Of a DNA stretch of 38,377 bases, positions 16,784-27,020 are shown piece by piece. The first letter of the stretch is position 1. Each line of letters opens with the position of its first letter. The position numbers were made by a program, and so were the translations under genes. The stretch comes from Gammaproteobacteria bacterium. Its GTDB lineage: Bacteria; Pseudomonadota; Gammaproteobacteria; Enterobacterales; Psychrobiaceae. The stretch is from positions 1 through 38,377 of the forward strand of contig JABSRU010000028.1 in the NCBI GenBank assembly GCA_013214965.1, read 5' to 3'. The notes beneath the pieces are model-generated. The model saw nothing but the letters and a program-made list of their open reading frames with translations, was not told the origin of the DNA and searched no databases.

Positions 16784-18403
16784 TTAAAGTTTTGGACCTG
16801 CTTCAACTAATGACTTACCTTCGTCGGTATCGGTAAACTTAACAAAGTTATTCACGAAACGCTCGGCTAATTCTTTGGCCTTGCCATCCCACTCAGCTGC
16901 ATTGCTGTAGGTCTTGCGAGGGTCAAGAATATCACCTTCAACACCAGCAACCGCTGTCGGCACTGCTAAATCGAAGTAAGGTAACTGCGTGCTTTCAGCT
17001 TTATCGATTGAGCCGTCTAAAATCGCATCGATAATCGCGCGAGTTGCTTTAATTGAAATACGCTTGCCAGTACCGTTCCAGCCAGTGTTAACAAGGTAAG
17101 CTTCTGCACCAGCAGCTTCCATACGCTTGGTTAGTACTTCAGCATATTGCGTTGGGTGCAAGCTAAGGAAAGCAGCACCAAAACATGATGAGAACGTTGG
17201 AGTTGGCTCCGTAATACCACGCTCAGTACCTGCTAGTTTAGCTGTAAAGCCAGATAGGAAGTAATAGCGAGTTTGCTCTGGCGTTAACTTAGACACGGGA
17301 GGTAATACACCAAAGGCATCGGCGGTCAAGAAAATAACTTTCTTCGCGTGACCAGCTTTTGATACTGGCTTAACGATATTGTCGATGTGGTAAATTGGGT
17401 ATGAAACACGCGTGTTCTCAGTTTTTGAGTTATCGTCATAATCAATTTCACCATCATCAGCAACGGTTACGTTTTCTAGTAACGCATCACGACGGATCGC
17501 TTTATAAATATCGGGTTCGTTTTCTTCGCTTAGGTTAATGGTTTTAGCGTAACAACCGCCTTCGAAGTTAAATACGCCATTATCATCCCAACCGTGTTCA
17601 TCATCACCAATTAAGGCGCGCTTAGGGTCAGTTGATAGGGTTGTTTTACCGGTGCCTGATAGGCCGAAGAACACAGCCGTGTCGCCATCTTTACCAACGT
17701 TAGCAGAACAATGCATTGAAGCGATGCCGCGTAGTGGTAATAGGTAGTTCATCATTGAGAACATACCTTTTTTCATTTCGCCGCCGTACCAAGTGCCGCC
17801 AATCAATTGCATGCGCTCAGTCAGGTTAAAGGCCACGAAGTTTTCTGAATTTAGACCTTGTTCTTGCCAGTTAGGGTTGGTGGCTTTTGCACCGTTCATT
17901 ACCACGAAATCTGGAACAAAGGTTGTTAGTTCTTCGTCTGATGGACGAATAAACATGTTTTTAACAAAGTGTGCCTGCCATGCTACTTCGGTGATGAAGC
18001 GAACCATTAAGCGAGAATCTTCGTTAGCACCACAATAGGTATCAACAACAAATAATTTTTTGCCTGAAAGCTGAGTCGACACAAGATCTTTTAATTGTGA
18101 CCATGTTTCAGTACTCATAGGCTTGTTGTCATTTTTACCTTGATCTGACCACCATACCGTATCACGCGTTGTGTCATCACGAACGATGTACTTATCTTTG
18201 GGTGAGCGACCGGTAAAAATTCCGGTATCGACAGATACTGCGCCTGATTGGGTAATTACACCTTTTTCATAACCTTCTAAACCTGCCTTGGTTTCTTCTT
18301 CGAATAATAATTCATATGAAGGATTATAAATAACTTCTTGGACGTCGTTGATTCCATATTTACTTAAATCGATGGTGGTATTACCATTTGTGGCGACGGT
18401 CAT
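16784..18403 (-). CDS. pckA: Phosphoenolpyruvate carboxykinase (ATP)
   Basis: Makes PEP from oxaloacetate with ATP, the entry step of gluconeogenesis. The 539 residues match E. coli PckA (540). Visible marks are the kinase P-loop [13 protein letters not shown], the metal- and substrate-binding stretch [20 protein letters not shown], and the late [14 protein letters not shown] segment. AGGAG lies nine bases before the ATG. It is downstream of hslO on the same strand, but 274 bases and a strong hairpin separate them, so it probably has its own promoter. A CRP-like site about 100 bases upstream suggests catabolite control, as in E. coli. Confidence 0.97.
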   Translation of the reverse strand: MTVATNGNTTIDLSKYGINDVQEVIYNPSYELLFEEETKAGLEGYEKGVITQSGAVSVDTGIFTGRSPKDKYIVRDDTTRDTVWWSDQGKNDNKPMSTETWSQLKDLVSTQLSGKKLFVVDTYCGANEDSRLMVRFITEVAWQAHFVKNMFIRPSDEELTTFVPDFVVMNGAKATNPNWQEQGLNSENFVAFNLTERMQLIGGTWYGGEMKKGMFSMMNYLLPLRGIASMHCSANVGKDGDTAVFFGLSGTGKTTLSTDPKRALIGDDEHGWDDNGVFNFEGGCYAKTINLSEENEPDIYKAIRRDALLENVTVADDGEIDYDDNSKTENTRVSYPIYHIDNIVKPVSKAGHAKKVIFLTADAFGVLPPVSKLTPEQTRYYFLSGFTAKLAGTERGITEPTPTFSSCFGAAFLSLHPTQYAEVLTKRMEAAGAEAYLVNTGWNGTGKRISIKATRAIIDAILDGSIDKAESTQLPYFDLAVPTAVAGVEGDILDPRKTYSNAAEWDGKAKELAERFVNNFVKFTDTDEGKSLVEAGPKL

Positions 18404-18501
18404 CTTCTTCTGCTCCTAACAGTGGTAAGTGGTATTTTTAAATTACATCAAGGTTTCGTAACCCGGCCGACTGGCAAACGGAATTGTACAGGATCAAGGG
18501 G

Positions 18502-18517
18502 TGTGATTTAAACCACA
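18502..18517 (-). promoter_or_regulatory. CRP-like site upstream of pckA
   Basis: TGTGA-TTTAAA-CCACA fits the CRP consensus TGTGAN6TCACA with one mismatch in the core. It lies 99 bases before the pckA start. E. coli pckA is activated by cAMP-CRP (known); here it is inferred. A possible -10 (TACAAT on the minus strand, 18488-18483) is nearby but does not sit at a classical distance. Confidence 0.5.
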
Positions 18518-18635
18518 AAAATGATAAAAAAGTCTAATATAAGCTAAAAAAAATAAAAGATTCAGTTTTTGGGATGAATTAATAGAAGAAATTGATTGAA
18601 AAGTTGTAAGTCATTCTGAAAGTCTTACCAAATTA

Positions 18636-18669
18636 GGCAATGATTTTAGGTGGGTTTAAAATCATTGCC
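18636..18669 (-). terminator. Perfect 13-bp hairpin after hslO
   Basis: GGCAATGATTTTA (18636-18648) and TAAAATCATTGCC (18657-18669) are perfect arms around an 8-base loop. The hairpin begins nine bases after the hslO stop on the minus strand and is followed by TAATTTGG rather than a clean T-run. It probably ends the hslR-hslO transcript or protects its 3' end. Confidence 0.65.
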
Positions 18670-18677
18670 CGATGTAA

Positions 18678-19550
18678 TTAATGAACTTGATTGTCATTTT
18701 TTGCTGGATCATTAAATAACTGAGCAACATCGCCCGTATTAAATAAGTATTTCGTATTGCAGTAATCACAGTGCATTTCAATGTTGCCCTGTTCGGCTAA
18801 AACATCTTCTGCTTCAACTCGGCCAATCGAAATTATCGCACTGGCACTACGCTCACGAGAACAACCACAGTGATAGGTAAGAGGCTGTGGTTCAAAAATA
18901 CGTATCTTTTCTTGATGATACAGACGATTTAAAATGTCATTGGCTGTTAATTCAAATAACTCTTCGGCTTTTATCGTCGCTGTCAATTGTTGTAAGTGGC
19001 TGTAGTCATCATTCGTCGCTGCGATTTGATCCTGATCTTCAGGTAATGCTTGAATCATGATACCTGCTGCATGCTGGTGATCTGCCTTTAACCAAAAATG
19101 GGTTTTTAGTTGTTCTGACTGCAAGAAATAGGCTTCTAGACATTGTGCTAAGGTTGGGTGATCTAAAGCAACAATACCTTGATAACGTTCGCCTTTTTTA
19201 GGGGTGATCGAAATGACCATATAACCTTTTCCGCCGAATAACTCCACTAAATCACCAGTGGTAATATCGCCGGTCACTCGTGCTACGCCACGTAATTCTT
19301 GCTGATCGTTGCCATTAACCACGGCTAATGGCATAGGACCGTCACCTTGTAGTTGCACGGCAATCGTTCCTTCGAATTTTAGTAAGGCGGTTAACATTGA
19401 AGTCGCCACTAATAATTCGCCGAGCAAATGCTGAACAGGAATAGGATAGTTATGGTTAGCAATAATTTCTTGATAAGCGTTGCTGGCTTGGACTAACTCA
19501 CCACGAACGGGGATATTATCAAATAAATAGCGGTTTAATAGGTCTTTCAC
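18678..19550 (-). CDS. hslO: Hsp33, redox-regulated chaperone
   Basis: Holding chaperone switched on by oxidation plus unfolding stress. The C-terminal redox switch is present as CGCS (CxC) and CDYC (CxxC), the four zinc-binding cysteines of the family. The N-terminal domain has the usual RGELVQ and LLGELLVATSMLTALLKFEG blocks. 290 residues against 292 in E. coli. The start lies immediately beside the hslR stop with no gap, so the two heat-shock genes form one operon. Confidence 0.96.
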   Translation of the reverse strand: MKDLLNRYLFDNIPVRGELVQASNAYQEIIANHNYPIPVQHLLGELLVATSMLTALLKFEGTIAVQLQGDGPMPLAVVNGNDQQELRGVARVTGDITTGDLVELFGGKGYMVISITPKKGERYQGIVALDHPTLAQCLEAYFLQSEQLKTHFWLKADHQHAAGIMIQALPEDQDQIAATNDDYSHLQQLTATIKAEELFELTANDILNRLYHQEKIRIFEPQPLTYHCGCSRERSASAIISIGRVEAEDVLAEQGNIEMHCDYCNTKYLFNTGDVAQLFNDPAKNDNQVH

Positions 19551-19973
19551 TTAATGGCTTCCATTATCTTGGGATTTAAATTGGATGATCTTACGGCGCT
19601 GTTTTTTATCTGGACGGCGTTCCGGGTGTGGGTTGTCTAAAATGTGTAAACGACGTAGTTCAGCGTTCTTTTCCCGTAGTTCAATACTTTGTTGGGTTTC
19701 TTGATATAGTAGTTGCGCCTGTGGTGCGCCGCGGCGCTGGTCGCTTAATTGAATAATCTCTACTGAGCGTTCTTCGTTACCCTGTCGTAATTTGATAATA
19801 GCGCCAATTTCAACTGCTTTGCTTGGTTTGCTACGTTGTCCATCATAGAACACCTTGCCACCCTGAACCATCTCGCGAGCGGTGGCACGAGTTTTATAGA
19901 ATCGAGCGGCCCATAACCATTTATCGAGACGAATAGCACTGTTTGACTCTACTTTATCTGATCTTTTCGACAA
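19551..19973 (-). CDS. hslR: Hsp15, ribosome-associated S4-domain heat shock protein
   Basis: Binds 50S subunits that carry stalled nascent chains and helps recycle them. The S4 RNA-binding domain is clear at residues about 13-75: IRLDKWLWAARFYKTRATAREMVQGGKV. A basic tail (HPERRPDKKQRRKII) follows. 140 residues against 133 in E. coli. The start is TTG 19973, which has AAGGA seven bases upstream; no in-frame ATG lies near. First gene of hslR-hslO, divergent from gspC. I looked for a sigma-32 promoter upstream and could not place one. Confidence 0.93.
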   Translation of the reverse strand: MSKRSDKVESNSAIRLDKWLWAARFYKTRATAREMVQGGKVFYDGQRSKPSKAVEIGAIIKLRQGNEERSVEIIQLSDQRRGAPQAQLLYQETQQSIELREKNAELRRLHILDNPHPERRPDKKQRRKIIQFKSQDNGSH

Positions 19974-20078
19974 GGTTAATTCCTTACAGGTAGATTAGCG
20001 GCAAATATACTCTTTAATCGCTTGTTTTTCCATCTCGAACTTAAAATAGTCGTCTATAATGTAAAGAGTTTTCAGTGG

Positions 20079-20107
20079 TTGTGACAGACTCCATACAATA
20101 GTATAGT
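20079..20107 (+). promoter_or_regulatory. Candidate gsp operon promoter
   Basis: TTGTGA (20079-20084) and TATAGT (20102-20107) are 17 bases apart, a fair sigma-70 match, which would leave a leader of about 110 bases before gspC. A second possible -10, TATAAT (20170-20175), has TTGATT upstream but at a 19-base spacing. The choice between them is not settled by sequence. Confidence 0.4.
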
Positions 20108-20223
20108 AAGGGTTAATGATAATAATTCTCGAACAGTTTTACGATTGATTACATTCTTCGCAGTAAATTTATAATAAGCTCTCATCATAATGAGACTTTT
20201 AGGCTAGGTATACGAAATTACAG

Positions 20224-21099
20224 ATGGATAGATTGACAGATATAGTAAAAGCATTGCCTCTTAACATTGTGTTAATCACTAAAGCTATTATTTTTTTATT
20301 GATTATTATTGTTAGTTATCAACTCGCTAAAATCACTTGGTTAATTGTAGACCCTGTTACTGTGGTGCCGTCGTCATGGCAATTACCTCGTCCTAATGAT
20401 AGTAACAATCAATCCGCTAGTATTGATTTTTCTGGTTATCAGTGGTTTGGACAATTTAATGCCGAAGCGAATCAGCCAAAAGCTGAACCTAAACAAGTCA
20501 CTGATGCCCCTGAAACTCGGCTTAAATTAACTCTATCTGGCTTGGTGGCTAGCTCAGTTCCTGAAAATTCCATGGCGATTGTCGAATATCAAGGTAAGCA
20601 AGCAACTTATGTCATCGATGAGAAAATCACCGGGACACAGGCAGTCATTCATGAAATTCACCCCGATCGATTGATTTTAAAGAATCGTGGTAAGTATGAA
20701 ACGTTAATGCTCGATGGCTTCGATTATAATGAACAGCCAACGGCTTCTAATCCTAAAATAAATAATAATCGTAACGGGTTGTCAAAAGACTTGGCACAAA
20801 CTCGTGATGAAATTTTAAAAAACCCTGGAAAAATCACTGATTATATTTCGATTACTCCGGTGCGCGGTGATAAGAATAAACTTAAAGGTTATCGCTTAAA
20901 TCCGGGGCGTGACTCTAGTTTGTTTAGACAGTCAGGGTTGAAACAAAATGATTTGGCGGTGGCAATTAATGGTTATGACTTAACTGATTTTAGTGCATCA
21001 CTTAAAGTAATGAATGAACTAAAGAGCATGACTGATATCTCAATTAGTGTTGAGCGCGATGGTCAGATCGTCGATATTCAATTTGCTATTTCTCAATAA
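20224..21099 (+). CDS. gspC: GspC, type II secretion inner-membrane clamp protein
   Basis: Links the inner-membrane platform to the GspD secretin and takes part in cargo recognition. One membrane helix near residues 17-40 (ITKAIIFLLIIIVSYQLAKITWLIV). The periplasmic HR domain follows at about 95-160 (LTLSGLVASSVPENSMAIVEYQGKQATYVI), and a C-terminal PDZ-like domain from about 215 (ISITPVRGDKNKLKGYRLNPGRD onward). 291 residues, normal length. First gene of a twelve-gene gsp operon; the ribosome site is weak. The gspD start lies 35 bases after its stop. Confidence 0.92.
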   Translation: MDRLTDIVKALPLNIVLITKAIIFLLIIIVSYQLAKITWLIVDPVTVVPSSWQLPRPNDSNNQSASIDFSGYQWFGQFNAEANQPKAEPKQVTDAPETRLKLTLSGLVASSVPENSMAIVEYQGKQATYVIDEKITGTQAVIHEIHPDRLILKNRGKYETLMLDGFDYNEQPTASNPKINNNRNGLSKDLAQTRDEILKNPGKITDYISITPVRGDKNKLKGYRLNPGRDSSLFRQSGLKQNDLAVAINGYDLTDFSASLKVMNELKSMTDISISVERDGQIVDIQFAISQ

Positions 21100-21134
21100 C
21101 AATTAGTTAAAATAAGAAAGTAAGGAATCACTTA

Positions 21135-23195
21135 ATGTCTGCAACACGAGGCTTAATCTCTTCATATAAATATGCCGCAGCATTTGTCGCACTCAGCACT
21201 GTTTTTGCTGCACCTGCGTTTGCGGTACAATATTCTGCCAGTTTTAAAGGGACAGAGATTAACGAGTTTATTAATACTATTGGTAAATCATTAAATAAAA
21301 CCATCATCATTGAAACCAATGTCCGTGGTAAAATTAATGTCCGTAGTTATGAAACCTTTAATGAAAAACAATACTACCAGTTTTTCCTTAATGTCCTTGA
21401 AGTGTATGGTTATGCCGTTGTTGAAATGGACAATAACATCCTTAAAGTCATTAAAGGAAAAGATGCTAAGTTGGCACCCATTGCCGTTGCCGATGAAGAA
21501 AATCCGGGCTATGGCGATGAAATGGTGACCCGCGTTATTCCGGTTTATAATGTCCCTGCTCGTGAATTAGTACCTATTCTACGTCAAATTACCGATAATG
21601 CCCGTGGTGGTAATATCGTGTCCCATGATGCATCTAACGTGATTATGCTAACCGGTCGTGCTGCAGCGGTGAAACGGACCGTTGAGTTAATTCGTCGGGT
21701 TGACCGACAGGGCGATCAAGAAGTAACTATTGTTAACCTCAAACATGCATCGGCCTCTGAGTTAGTACGTATTATTGAAAAAGTCATTGCCAGCTCAAAA
21801 GGCGGTAAGAGCAGTAGCCAATTAATCCCTAAGCTCGTTGCTGATGAACGCACTAACAGTGTATTAGTCAGTGGCGAAAAACGCGCGCGCGAACGTGCGG
21901 TTGCTTTAGTTAAGCGCCTTGACAACGAACAGGAATCGTCAGGTAACACCAAGGTTATCCACCTTAAATATGCCCAAGCGGTTGAAGTGGCTAAAGTATT
22001 GACTGGAGTGGCTAAAAGCTTAACCAAAGATGGCTCGAAAGCGAAGTCGAGTCGGAGTAGCTCGAGTCGCGATGTCAATATTCAAGCCCACGAAGATACT
22101 AATTCATTGGTGATCACCGCTCAGCCTGACACCATGCGCAGTTTGGAGTCGGTGATACATCAGTTGGACTCTCGTCCGATTCAAGTCAATGTTGAAGCTA
22201 TTATTGTTGAAATTAGTGAAGGTGATGGCATCGATCTTGGGGTGCAATGGGCCAGTGCCGATGGCGGTTTAATCCAGTTTAATCAAGGCGCTTCAATTTC
22301 AGGTATTGCCGGTGCCGCAGCTACCGCACGCACGGTGACTACCCCTGGCTCAACAGTGCGTGATTCACAGGGTGGTGTCACGGTTAATGATCCAACGACC
22401 ACGATTGCCGATTATACCGCACTCGGTAATGTATTAGGTTCGGTTAATGGCGCCTTAGCAGGTTTTGTGACCGGTAACTGGGGCGCGGTGATTCAAGCCG
22501 TGAGTGCCTCGAATACATCGAATATTTTAGCGACTCCTAATCTGACTACCTTGGATAACCATGAAGCAGAATTTATTGTTGGTGAAGAAGTGCCGGTGAT
22601 TACCGGTTCCGCGGCAAGCAACAATAACTCTAATCCATTCCAAACCATTGAACGTAAGGAAGTGGGGATTAAGCTAAAAGTAACCCCACAAATTAACGAT
22701 GGTAACTCGGTGCAGTTAAAAATTGAGCAAGAAGTGTCTGGTGTTAAGTCGGGTACTGCGGGTACTGCGGTTGATGTTATTTTTTCGAAACGTTCAGTAA
22801 GTACAACGGTGATGGTCGAAGATGGCCAAATTGTGGTGATTGGTGGATTAATCGACGAAGATGTTCAAGTCGTGGAATCAAAAGTACCGTTATTAGGTGA
22901 TATTCCGATTCTTGGTCATTTGTTCCGCTCAACTAAAAGTAAAGTGACTAAACGTAATTTAATGATTTTCATTAAGCCGACGATTATTCGTGACGCTGAA
23001 ACAATGTCACGGATAAGTTCTGATAAATATCGAATGATGAGAGAGCTGCAATTAGAGCGTGATGATGATGGGATTGCATTAATGCCATTTACCGATTCGC
23101 CAGTGATGCTAGAAGAGAAATTACCGAAAAAATTACAACAATACCTCGACGAATATCATAAGAAACAAGCGGAAAAGCAGAGTCAAGATGACTGA
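21135..23195 (+). CDS. gspD: GspD, type II secretion outer-membrane secretin
   Basis: Forms the multimeric outer-membrane channel. A signal peptide ends at PAFA^VQYS (about residue 30). The N0 domain follows ([24 protein letters not shown]), then repeated N1-N3 domains (for example [51 protein letters not shown]). The secretin core has [22 protein letters not shown]-type sequence and [11 protein letters not shown] near the end. A Ser-rich linker in N3 (residues about 299-310) is normal for the family. 686 residues. The stop overlaps the gspE start by eight bases. Confidence 0.96.
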   Translation: MSATRGLISSYKYAAAFVALSTVFAAPAFAVQYSASFKGTEINEFINTIGKSLNKTIIIETNVRGKINVRSYETFNEKQYYQFFLNVLEVYGYAVVEMDNNILKVIKGKDAKLAPIAVADEENPGYGDEMVTRVIPVYNVPARELVPILRQITDNARGGNIVSHDASNVIMLTGRAAAVKRTVELIRRVDRQGDQEVTIVNLKHASASELVRIIEKVIASSKGGKSSSQLIPKLVADERTNSVLVSGEKRARERAVALVKRLDNEQESSGNTKVIHLKYAQAVEVAKVLTGVAKSLTKDGSKAKSSRSSSSRDVNIQAHEDTNSLVITAQPDTMRSLESVIHQLDSRPIQVNVEAIIVEISEGDGIDLGVQWASADGGLIQFNQGASISGIAGAAATARTVTTPGSTVRDSQGGVTVNDPTTTIADYTALGNVLGSVNGALAGFVTGNWGAVIQAVSASNTSNILATPNLTTLDNHEAEFIVGEEVPVITGSAASNNNSNPFQTIERKEVGIKLKVTPQINDGNSVQLKIEQEVSGVKSGTAGTAVDVIFSKRSVSTTVMVEDGQIVVIGGLIDEDVQVVESKVPLLGDIPILGHLFRSTKSKVTKRNLMIFIKPTIIRDAETMSRISSDKYRMMRELQLERDDDGIALMPFTDSPVMLEEKLPKKLQQYLDEYHKKQAEKQSQDD

Positions 23196-24702
23196 TAGCC
23201 AAACAACAGATACGATTGACTCAGCCACTGAAGAGGAATCACAACAGTGGTTTCGCTTTAGCTTCGCCCACGCCAAATCTCATGGCGTAGTGATTATTGA
23301 AGGTGAGCAAGAGACTAAACTGATTTATAGTCCTGAGACTAAATTGTCAGCGTTGTTGGAAGCTCGTCGCTATTATGGGCGACCACTGATCCCTGTTTTA
23401 GTTGATAAGGACAATTTTGAGCGTGAACTCACCATTGCTTATCAACATGACACATCACAGACCCAGCAGTTAGTCGAAGACTTAGGCAATGATGTTGACT
23501 TGTTTACCTTGGCCGATGAAATTACTGAAGTTGAAGATTTACTCGAGTCAGAAGATGATGCGCCAATTATTCGCTTAATTAACGCAACCTTAAGTGAAGC
23601 GATTAAAGAAGGCGCATCGGACGTTCATATTGAAACCTTCGAAAAGTTACTGATGATCCGTTTCAGAGTGGATGGAATTTTACGGGAAGTATTAAAACCA
23701 AATCGTAAGTTAGCGTCATTACTGGTGTCACGAATTAAAGTGATGGCGAAACTCGACATTGCCGAAAAACGTTTACCGCAAGATGGTCGAATTTCATTGC
23801 GGATTGCCGGACGTGCGGTCGATGTTCGTGTCTCAACGATGCCATCAAGTCATGGTGAACGTGTGGTACTTCGTTTACTCGATAAGAATCAGGCGCGATT
23901 AAACCTAAAAGATTTGGGGATGACGGAGGCGATTCGCGTTCGTTTCGACCGGATTATTCACCGTCCCCATGGCATTATTTTGGTCACTGGACCGACTGGT
24001 TCCGGTAAAAGTACCACGCTCTATGCTGGCTTAACGGATTTAAACAGCCAAGATCGTAATATTTTAACCGTGGAAGATCCGATTGAATATAATATCGATG
24101 GCATTGGTCAAACTCAGGTCAATGCCAAGGTAGATATGACCTTTGCCCGTGGTCTACGAGCTATTTTACGTCAAGATCCTGATGTTGTGATGATTGGTGA
24201 AATTCGCGATTTAGAAACGGCGCAAATTGCGGTTCAAGCGAGTTTAACCGGTCATATGGTGTTATCGACCTTACACACCAACACTGCAGTTGGCGCAGTA
24301 ACTCGCTTACAAGACATGGGCATAGAAACCTTCCTATTATCCTCGAGTTTACTCGGGGTGTTAGCGCAACGTTTAGTACGAACCCTATGTGTTGAATGTC
24401 GTGAAGAACATCCGGCTGATGCCGGTGAATTAGCTTTATTACAATGTGAGAGCGCTAATATTTACCGCGCTAAAGGTTGTGAAAAATGTAATTTCAATGG
24501 CTATCGCGGTCGAACGGGGATCCATGAACTATTAGAAGTGGATAATAAAGTACGTGAAATGATCCATAACGGTGCCAGTGAAGCGGAAATAGAACGTCAT
24601 GTTCGAACAACATGTCCTGGTATTCGTCAAGACGGTATCTCTAAAGTGTTAGCAGGTATTACGACGCTGGAAGAAGTGCTACGCGTGACTAAAGAAGAAT
24701 AG
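23188..24702 (+). CDS. gspE: GspE, type II secretion ATPase
   Basis: Cytoplasmic hexameric ATPase that powers pseudopilus assembly. Motifs are the Walker [10 protein letters not shown] (from residue 268), an Asp box, the Walker [13 protein letters not shown], the His box [12 protein letters not shown], and the zinc tetracysteine Cys401-Cys404-Cys431-Cys434 (CVEC and CEKC). The N-terminal domain binds GspL. 504 residues, usual for the family. It overlaps gspD, and gspF follows after nine bases. Confidence 0.97.
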   Translation: MTDSQTTDTIDSATEEESQQWFRFSFAHAKSHGVVIIEGEQETKLIYSPETKLSALLEARRYYGRPLIPVLVDKDNFERELTIAYQHDTSQTQQLVEDLGNDVDLFTLADEITEVEDLLESEDDAPIIRLINATLSEAIKEGASDVHIETFEKLLMIRFRVDGILREVLKPNRKLASLLVSRIKVMAKLDIAEKRLPQDGRISLRIAGRAVDVRVSTMPSSHGERVVLRLLDKNQARLNLKDLGMTEAIRVRFDRIIHRPHGIILVTGPTGSGKSTTLYAGLTDLNSQDRNILTVEDPIEYNIDGIGQTQVNAKVDMTFARGLRAILRQDPDVVMIGEIRDLETAQIAVQASLTGHMVLSTLHTNTAVGAVTRLQDMGIETFLLSSSLLGVLAQRLVRTLCVECREEHPADAGELALLQCESANIYRAKGCEKCNFNGYRGRTGIHELLEVDNKVREMIHNGASEAEIERHVRTTCPGIRQDGISKVLAGITTLEEVLRVTKEE

Positions 24703-24711
24703 GATAGCATT

Positions 24712-25926
24712 GTGGCAGCATTTGAATTTAAAGCGTTAGACAAAAAAGGCAAGCAACAAAAAGGTGTGTTAGAGGCTGACTCTGAACGCCAAGTTCGCCA
24801 CCAGCTTCGTGAAAAAGGCTTAATGCCACTCGAAGTTAAATCGGTCGCTACAGCAACGTCAAAACAACAACGATTAGGCGGTCGCCAGAAGATCAGTGCC
24901 AGCGAATTGGCACTGATCACCCGTCAATTGTCGACTTTGGTTCAAGCATCACTGCCGATTGAAGAGAGTCTGCAAGCGGTCGCCGAACAATGCGACGTAC
25001 CAAAAATAAAATCGGTAGTCTTAGCGGTGCGTAGTCGAGTGGTTGAAGGTTACAGCCTTGCTGATTCGATGGCCGAATTTCCGCAAATTTTTGAAAAGCT
25101 TTATACTGCGATGGTGGCTGCTGGCGAAAAATCTGGTCATCTTGATATTGTGTTAAATCGCTTAGCTGATTACACCGAACAACGTCAAGCCATGCGTAGC
25201 AAGCTGATGCAGGCAATGATTTACCCGATTATGTTAACCGTGGTTGCGGTTGGAGTGATCTCGTTGTTATTGGCGGTTGTGGTACCCAAAGTAGTCGAAC
25301 AATTTCAACATATGGGACAAGAATTACCTTGGGCAACCCAGGTCTTAATAGCAGCCAGTGATTTTGTCCGTAATTACGGAATATTGGTGGTATTGCTGAT
25401 TATTGGCGCTATTTTTCTGTTTAAACGGCAAATGAAGCGGCCGTCTTTTCAATTGAAGGTACACAAAAAATTATTATCGATGCCAGTGTTTGGTAAAGTA
25501 ACTCGGGGTTTAAATACGGCTCGATTCGCTCGAACCTTAAGTATTTTAACCTCGTCGAGTGTGCCATTACTTGAGAGCATGAAGATATCCTCTGATGTGT
25601 TAGCCAATGTTCATATTAAAAACTCAGTGCTCGAAGCGGCTAATTATGTCCGTGAAGGATCAAGTCTGCGGGCGAGTTTACAGCAAACGAAATTATTTCC
25701 ACCGATGATGTTACATATGATTGCTTCAGGTGAGAAAAGTGGTGAGCTCGAGCAAATGCTCGGGCGCGCGGCCGACAATCAAGATCGAGAATTTGAAGCC
25801 TTAGCCAATATGGCTTTGGGCGTTTTTACCCCGGCGATTGTAGTCAGTATGGCGGGTGTGGTCTTTTTTATTGTGATTGCAATTTTACAACCTATTTTGG
25901 ATCTGAACTCGTTAGTCGGATCTTAA
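24712..25926 (+). CDS. gspF: GspF, type II secretion inner-membrane platform protein
   Basis: Polytopic platform protein between GspE and the pseudopilus. Two repeated GspF/PilC cytoplasmic domains are visible (residues about 65-190 and 270-390, each with a GEKSGHL or GEKSGEL motif). Three hydrophobic segments occur near 170, 220 and 375. The start is GTG 24712 behind AGGAT. 404 residues, normal. Inside codons about 60-69 lies a hairpin of 12 pairs (24891-24918); see findings. Confidence 0.95.
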   Translation: MAAFEFKALDKKGKQQKGVLEADSERQVRHQLREKGLMPLEVKSVATATSKQQRLGGRQKISASELALITRQLSTLVQASLPIEESLQAVAEQCDVPKIKSVVLAVRSRVVEGYSLADSMAEFPQIFEKLYTAMVAAGEKSGHLDIVLNRLADYTEQRQAMRSKLMQAMIYPIMLTVVAVGVISLLLAVVVPKVVEQFQHMGQELPWATQVLIAASDFVRNYGILVVLLIIGAIFLFKRQMKRPSFQLKVHKKLLSMPVFGKVTRGLNTARFARTLSILTSSSVPLLESMKISSDVLANVHIKNSVLEAANYVREGSSLRASLQQTKLFPPMMLHMIASGEKSGELEQMLGRAADNQDREFEALANMALGVFTPAIVVSMAGVVFFIVIAILQPILDLNSLVGS

Positions 25927-25949
25927 TTATTTTATATATCGAGGATGTT

Positions 25950-26396
25950 ATGAAGTTGAATAAGAATAAACAACAAGGTTTTACCCTATTAGAAATTATG
26001 GTTGTTATCGTTATTTTGGGTATTTTAGCCAGCATGGTGCTACCTAGTCTTTTTGGTAATAAAGAAAAAGCCGAGCGACAAAAAGTGGTATCAGATATCA
26101 CAACCCTCAGCAGTGCCATGGATATGTACAGACTAGATAACAGTCGGTATCCAACCACTGACCAAGGCTTAGAAGCTTTAGTGAGTAAACCTGACGCTGA
26201 TCCTGTACCCCGTGATTACCGTGAGGAAGGCTACATTAACCGTGTACCGACCGACCCTTGGGGCAATGAGTATTTGCTGTTGAGCCCAGGAGAAAATGGT
26301 AAATATGATCTGTTTTCACCGGGTTTAGATGGTGAAGAAGGTACCGAAGATGATATTGGTAACTGGAACATGTTTGACAAGAAAGAAGATCAATAG
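25950..26396 (+). CDS. gspG: GspG, major pseudopilin
   Basis: Main subunit of the periplasmic pseudopilus. Prepilin signal KQQG^FTLLE with cleavage after Gly10 and Glu at +5, then a hydrophobic helix IMVVIVILGILASMVLPSL. The C-terminal Asp-rich loop FSPGLDGEEGTEDDIGNW is the calcium-binding site of the family. 148 residues. GAGGA lies before the ATG. The needed prepilin peptidase (GspO/PilD) is not in this window. Confidence 0.97.
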   Translation: MKLNKNKQQGFTLLEIMVVIVILGILASMVLPSLFGNKEKAERQKVVSDITTLSSAMDMYRLDNSRYPTTDQGLEALVSKPDADPVPRDYREEGYINRVPTDPWGNEYLLLSPGENGKYDLFSPGLDGEEGTEDDIGNWNMFDKKEDQ

Positions 26397-26402
26397 GCTT
26401 AA

Positions 26403-27020
26403 GTGAAAGTAATCATCCCAACTAACAATTATCACCGCCAACAAACAGGGTTTACCCTGATTGAATTAATGTTGGTGGCATTATTAATGGGCTTAGTCGC
26501 CGCCACGGTAATGTTTACTGTTGATAGTTCTCAACCGCAAAAAAATCTTAAGCGTCAAGCGATGAAAATGGCCGCATTAACTGAAATCGCACTGGATCAA
26601 GCCACCATGACCGGACGAGATTTTGGGATGGTGATAGGGTTGAACGAATACCGTTTTGTTGAATTGGTTGAGCAACGGTGGCAACCATTAGAAGATGATA
26701 TCTTAGTGGATCAAGAGCTCAAGCAAGCTGAGCTATTAATGACGGTTGATGGTTTTGCTTGGGCGCCGGATAAAATTGATTTTTCATCGAGTACTTTCTA
26801 CAGCGAACGGGAAACTGATTACGACAAAGACGAAAAAGAGAAAAAGCATATTCCTCAAGTGTTATTGCTTTCGTCAGGTGAGTTGACTCCTTTTAAAATT
26901 GAATTTAAGTTAAATGATAGTAGTGAACTTGATTTGAGCGATCTCCAACAAGCCTATCGGGTTAATTTATCAGCCAATACCTTAGGGATGATTAAGGTCG
27001 AGGTATTGAGTGATGAATAA
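26403..27020 (+). CDS. gspH: GspH, minor pseudopilin
   Basis: Minor pseudopilin of the tip complex. Signal QQTG^FTLIE with cleavage after Gly16, then the helix LMLVALLMGLVAATVMFTV. GTG start at 26403. At 205 residues it is somewhat longer than typical GspH; an acidic-basic stretch YSERETDYDKDEKEKKH at about residues 136-152 looks like an exposed insertion. It lies six bases after gspG and overlaps gspI. Confidence 0.9.
   Translation: MKVIIPTNNYHRQQTGFTLIELMLVALLMGLVAATVMFTVDSSQPQKNLKRQAMKMAALTEIALDQATMTGRDFGMVIGLNEYRFVELVEQRWQPLEDDILVDQELKQAELLMTVDGFAWAPDKIDFSSSTFYSERETDYDKDEKEKKHIPQVLLLSSGELTPFKIEFKLNDSSELDLSDLQQAYRVNLSANTLGMIKVEVLSDE

Noticed and set aside
20022-20060. Promoter ending in TATAAT (20055-20060)
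   Set aside because: The -10 is perfect, but no acceptable -35 lies at 16-18 bases.
20113-20130. Second Fur box upstream of gspC
   Set aside because: Only the left half (TGATAAT) fits; the right half is poor.
22040-22075. Repeat-rich GAGTCG/CTCGAGTCG stretch in gspD
   Set aside because: It encodes a Ser/Arg linker in the N3 domain; the repeats follow from the codons.
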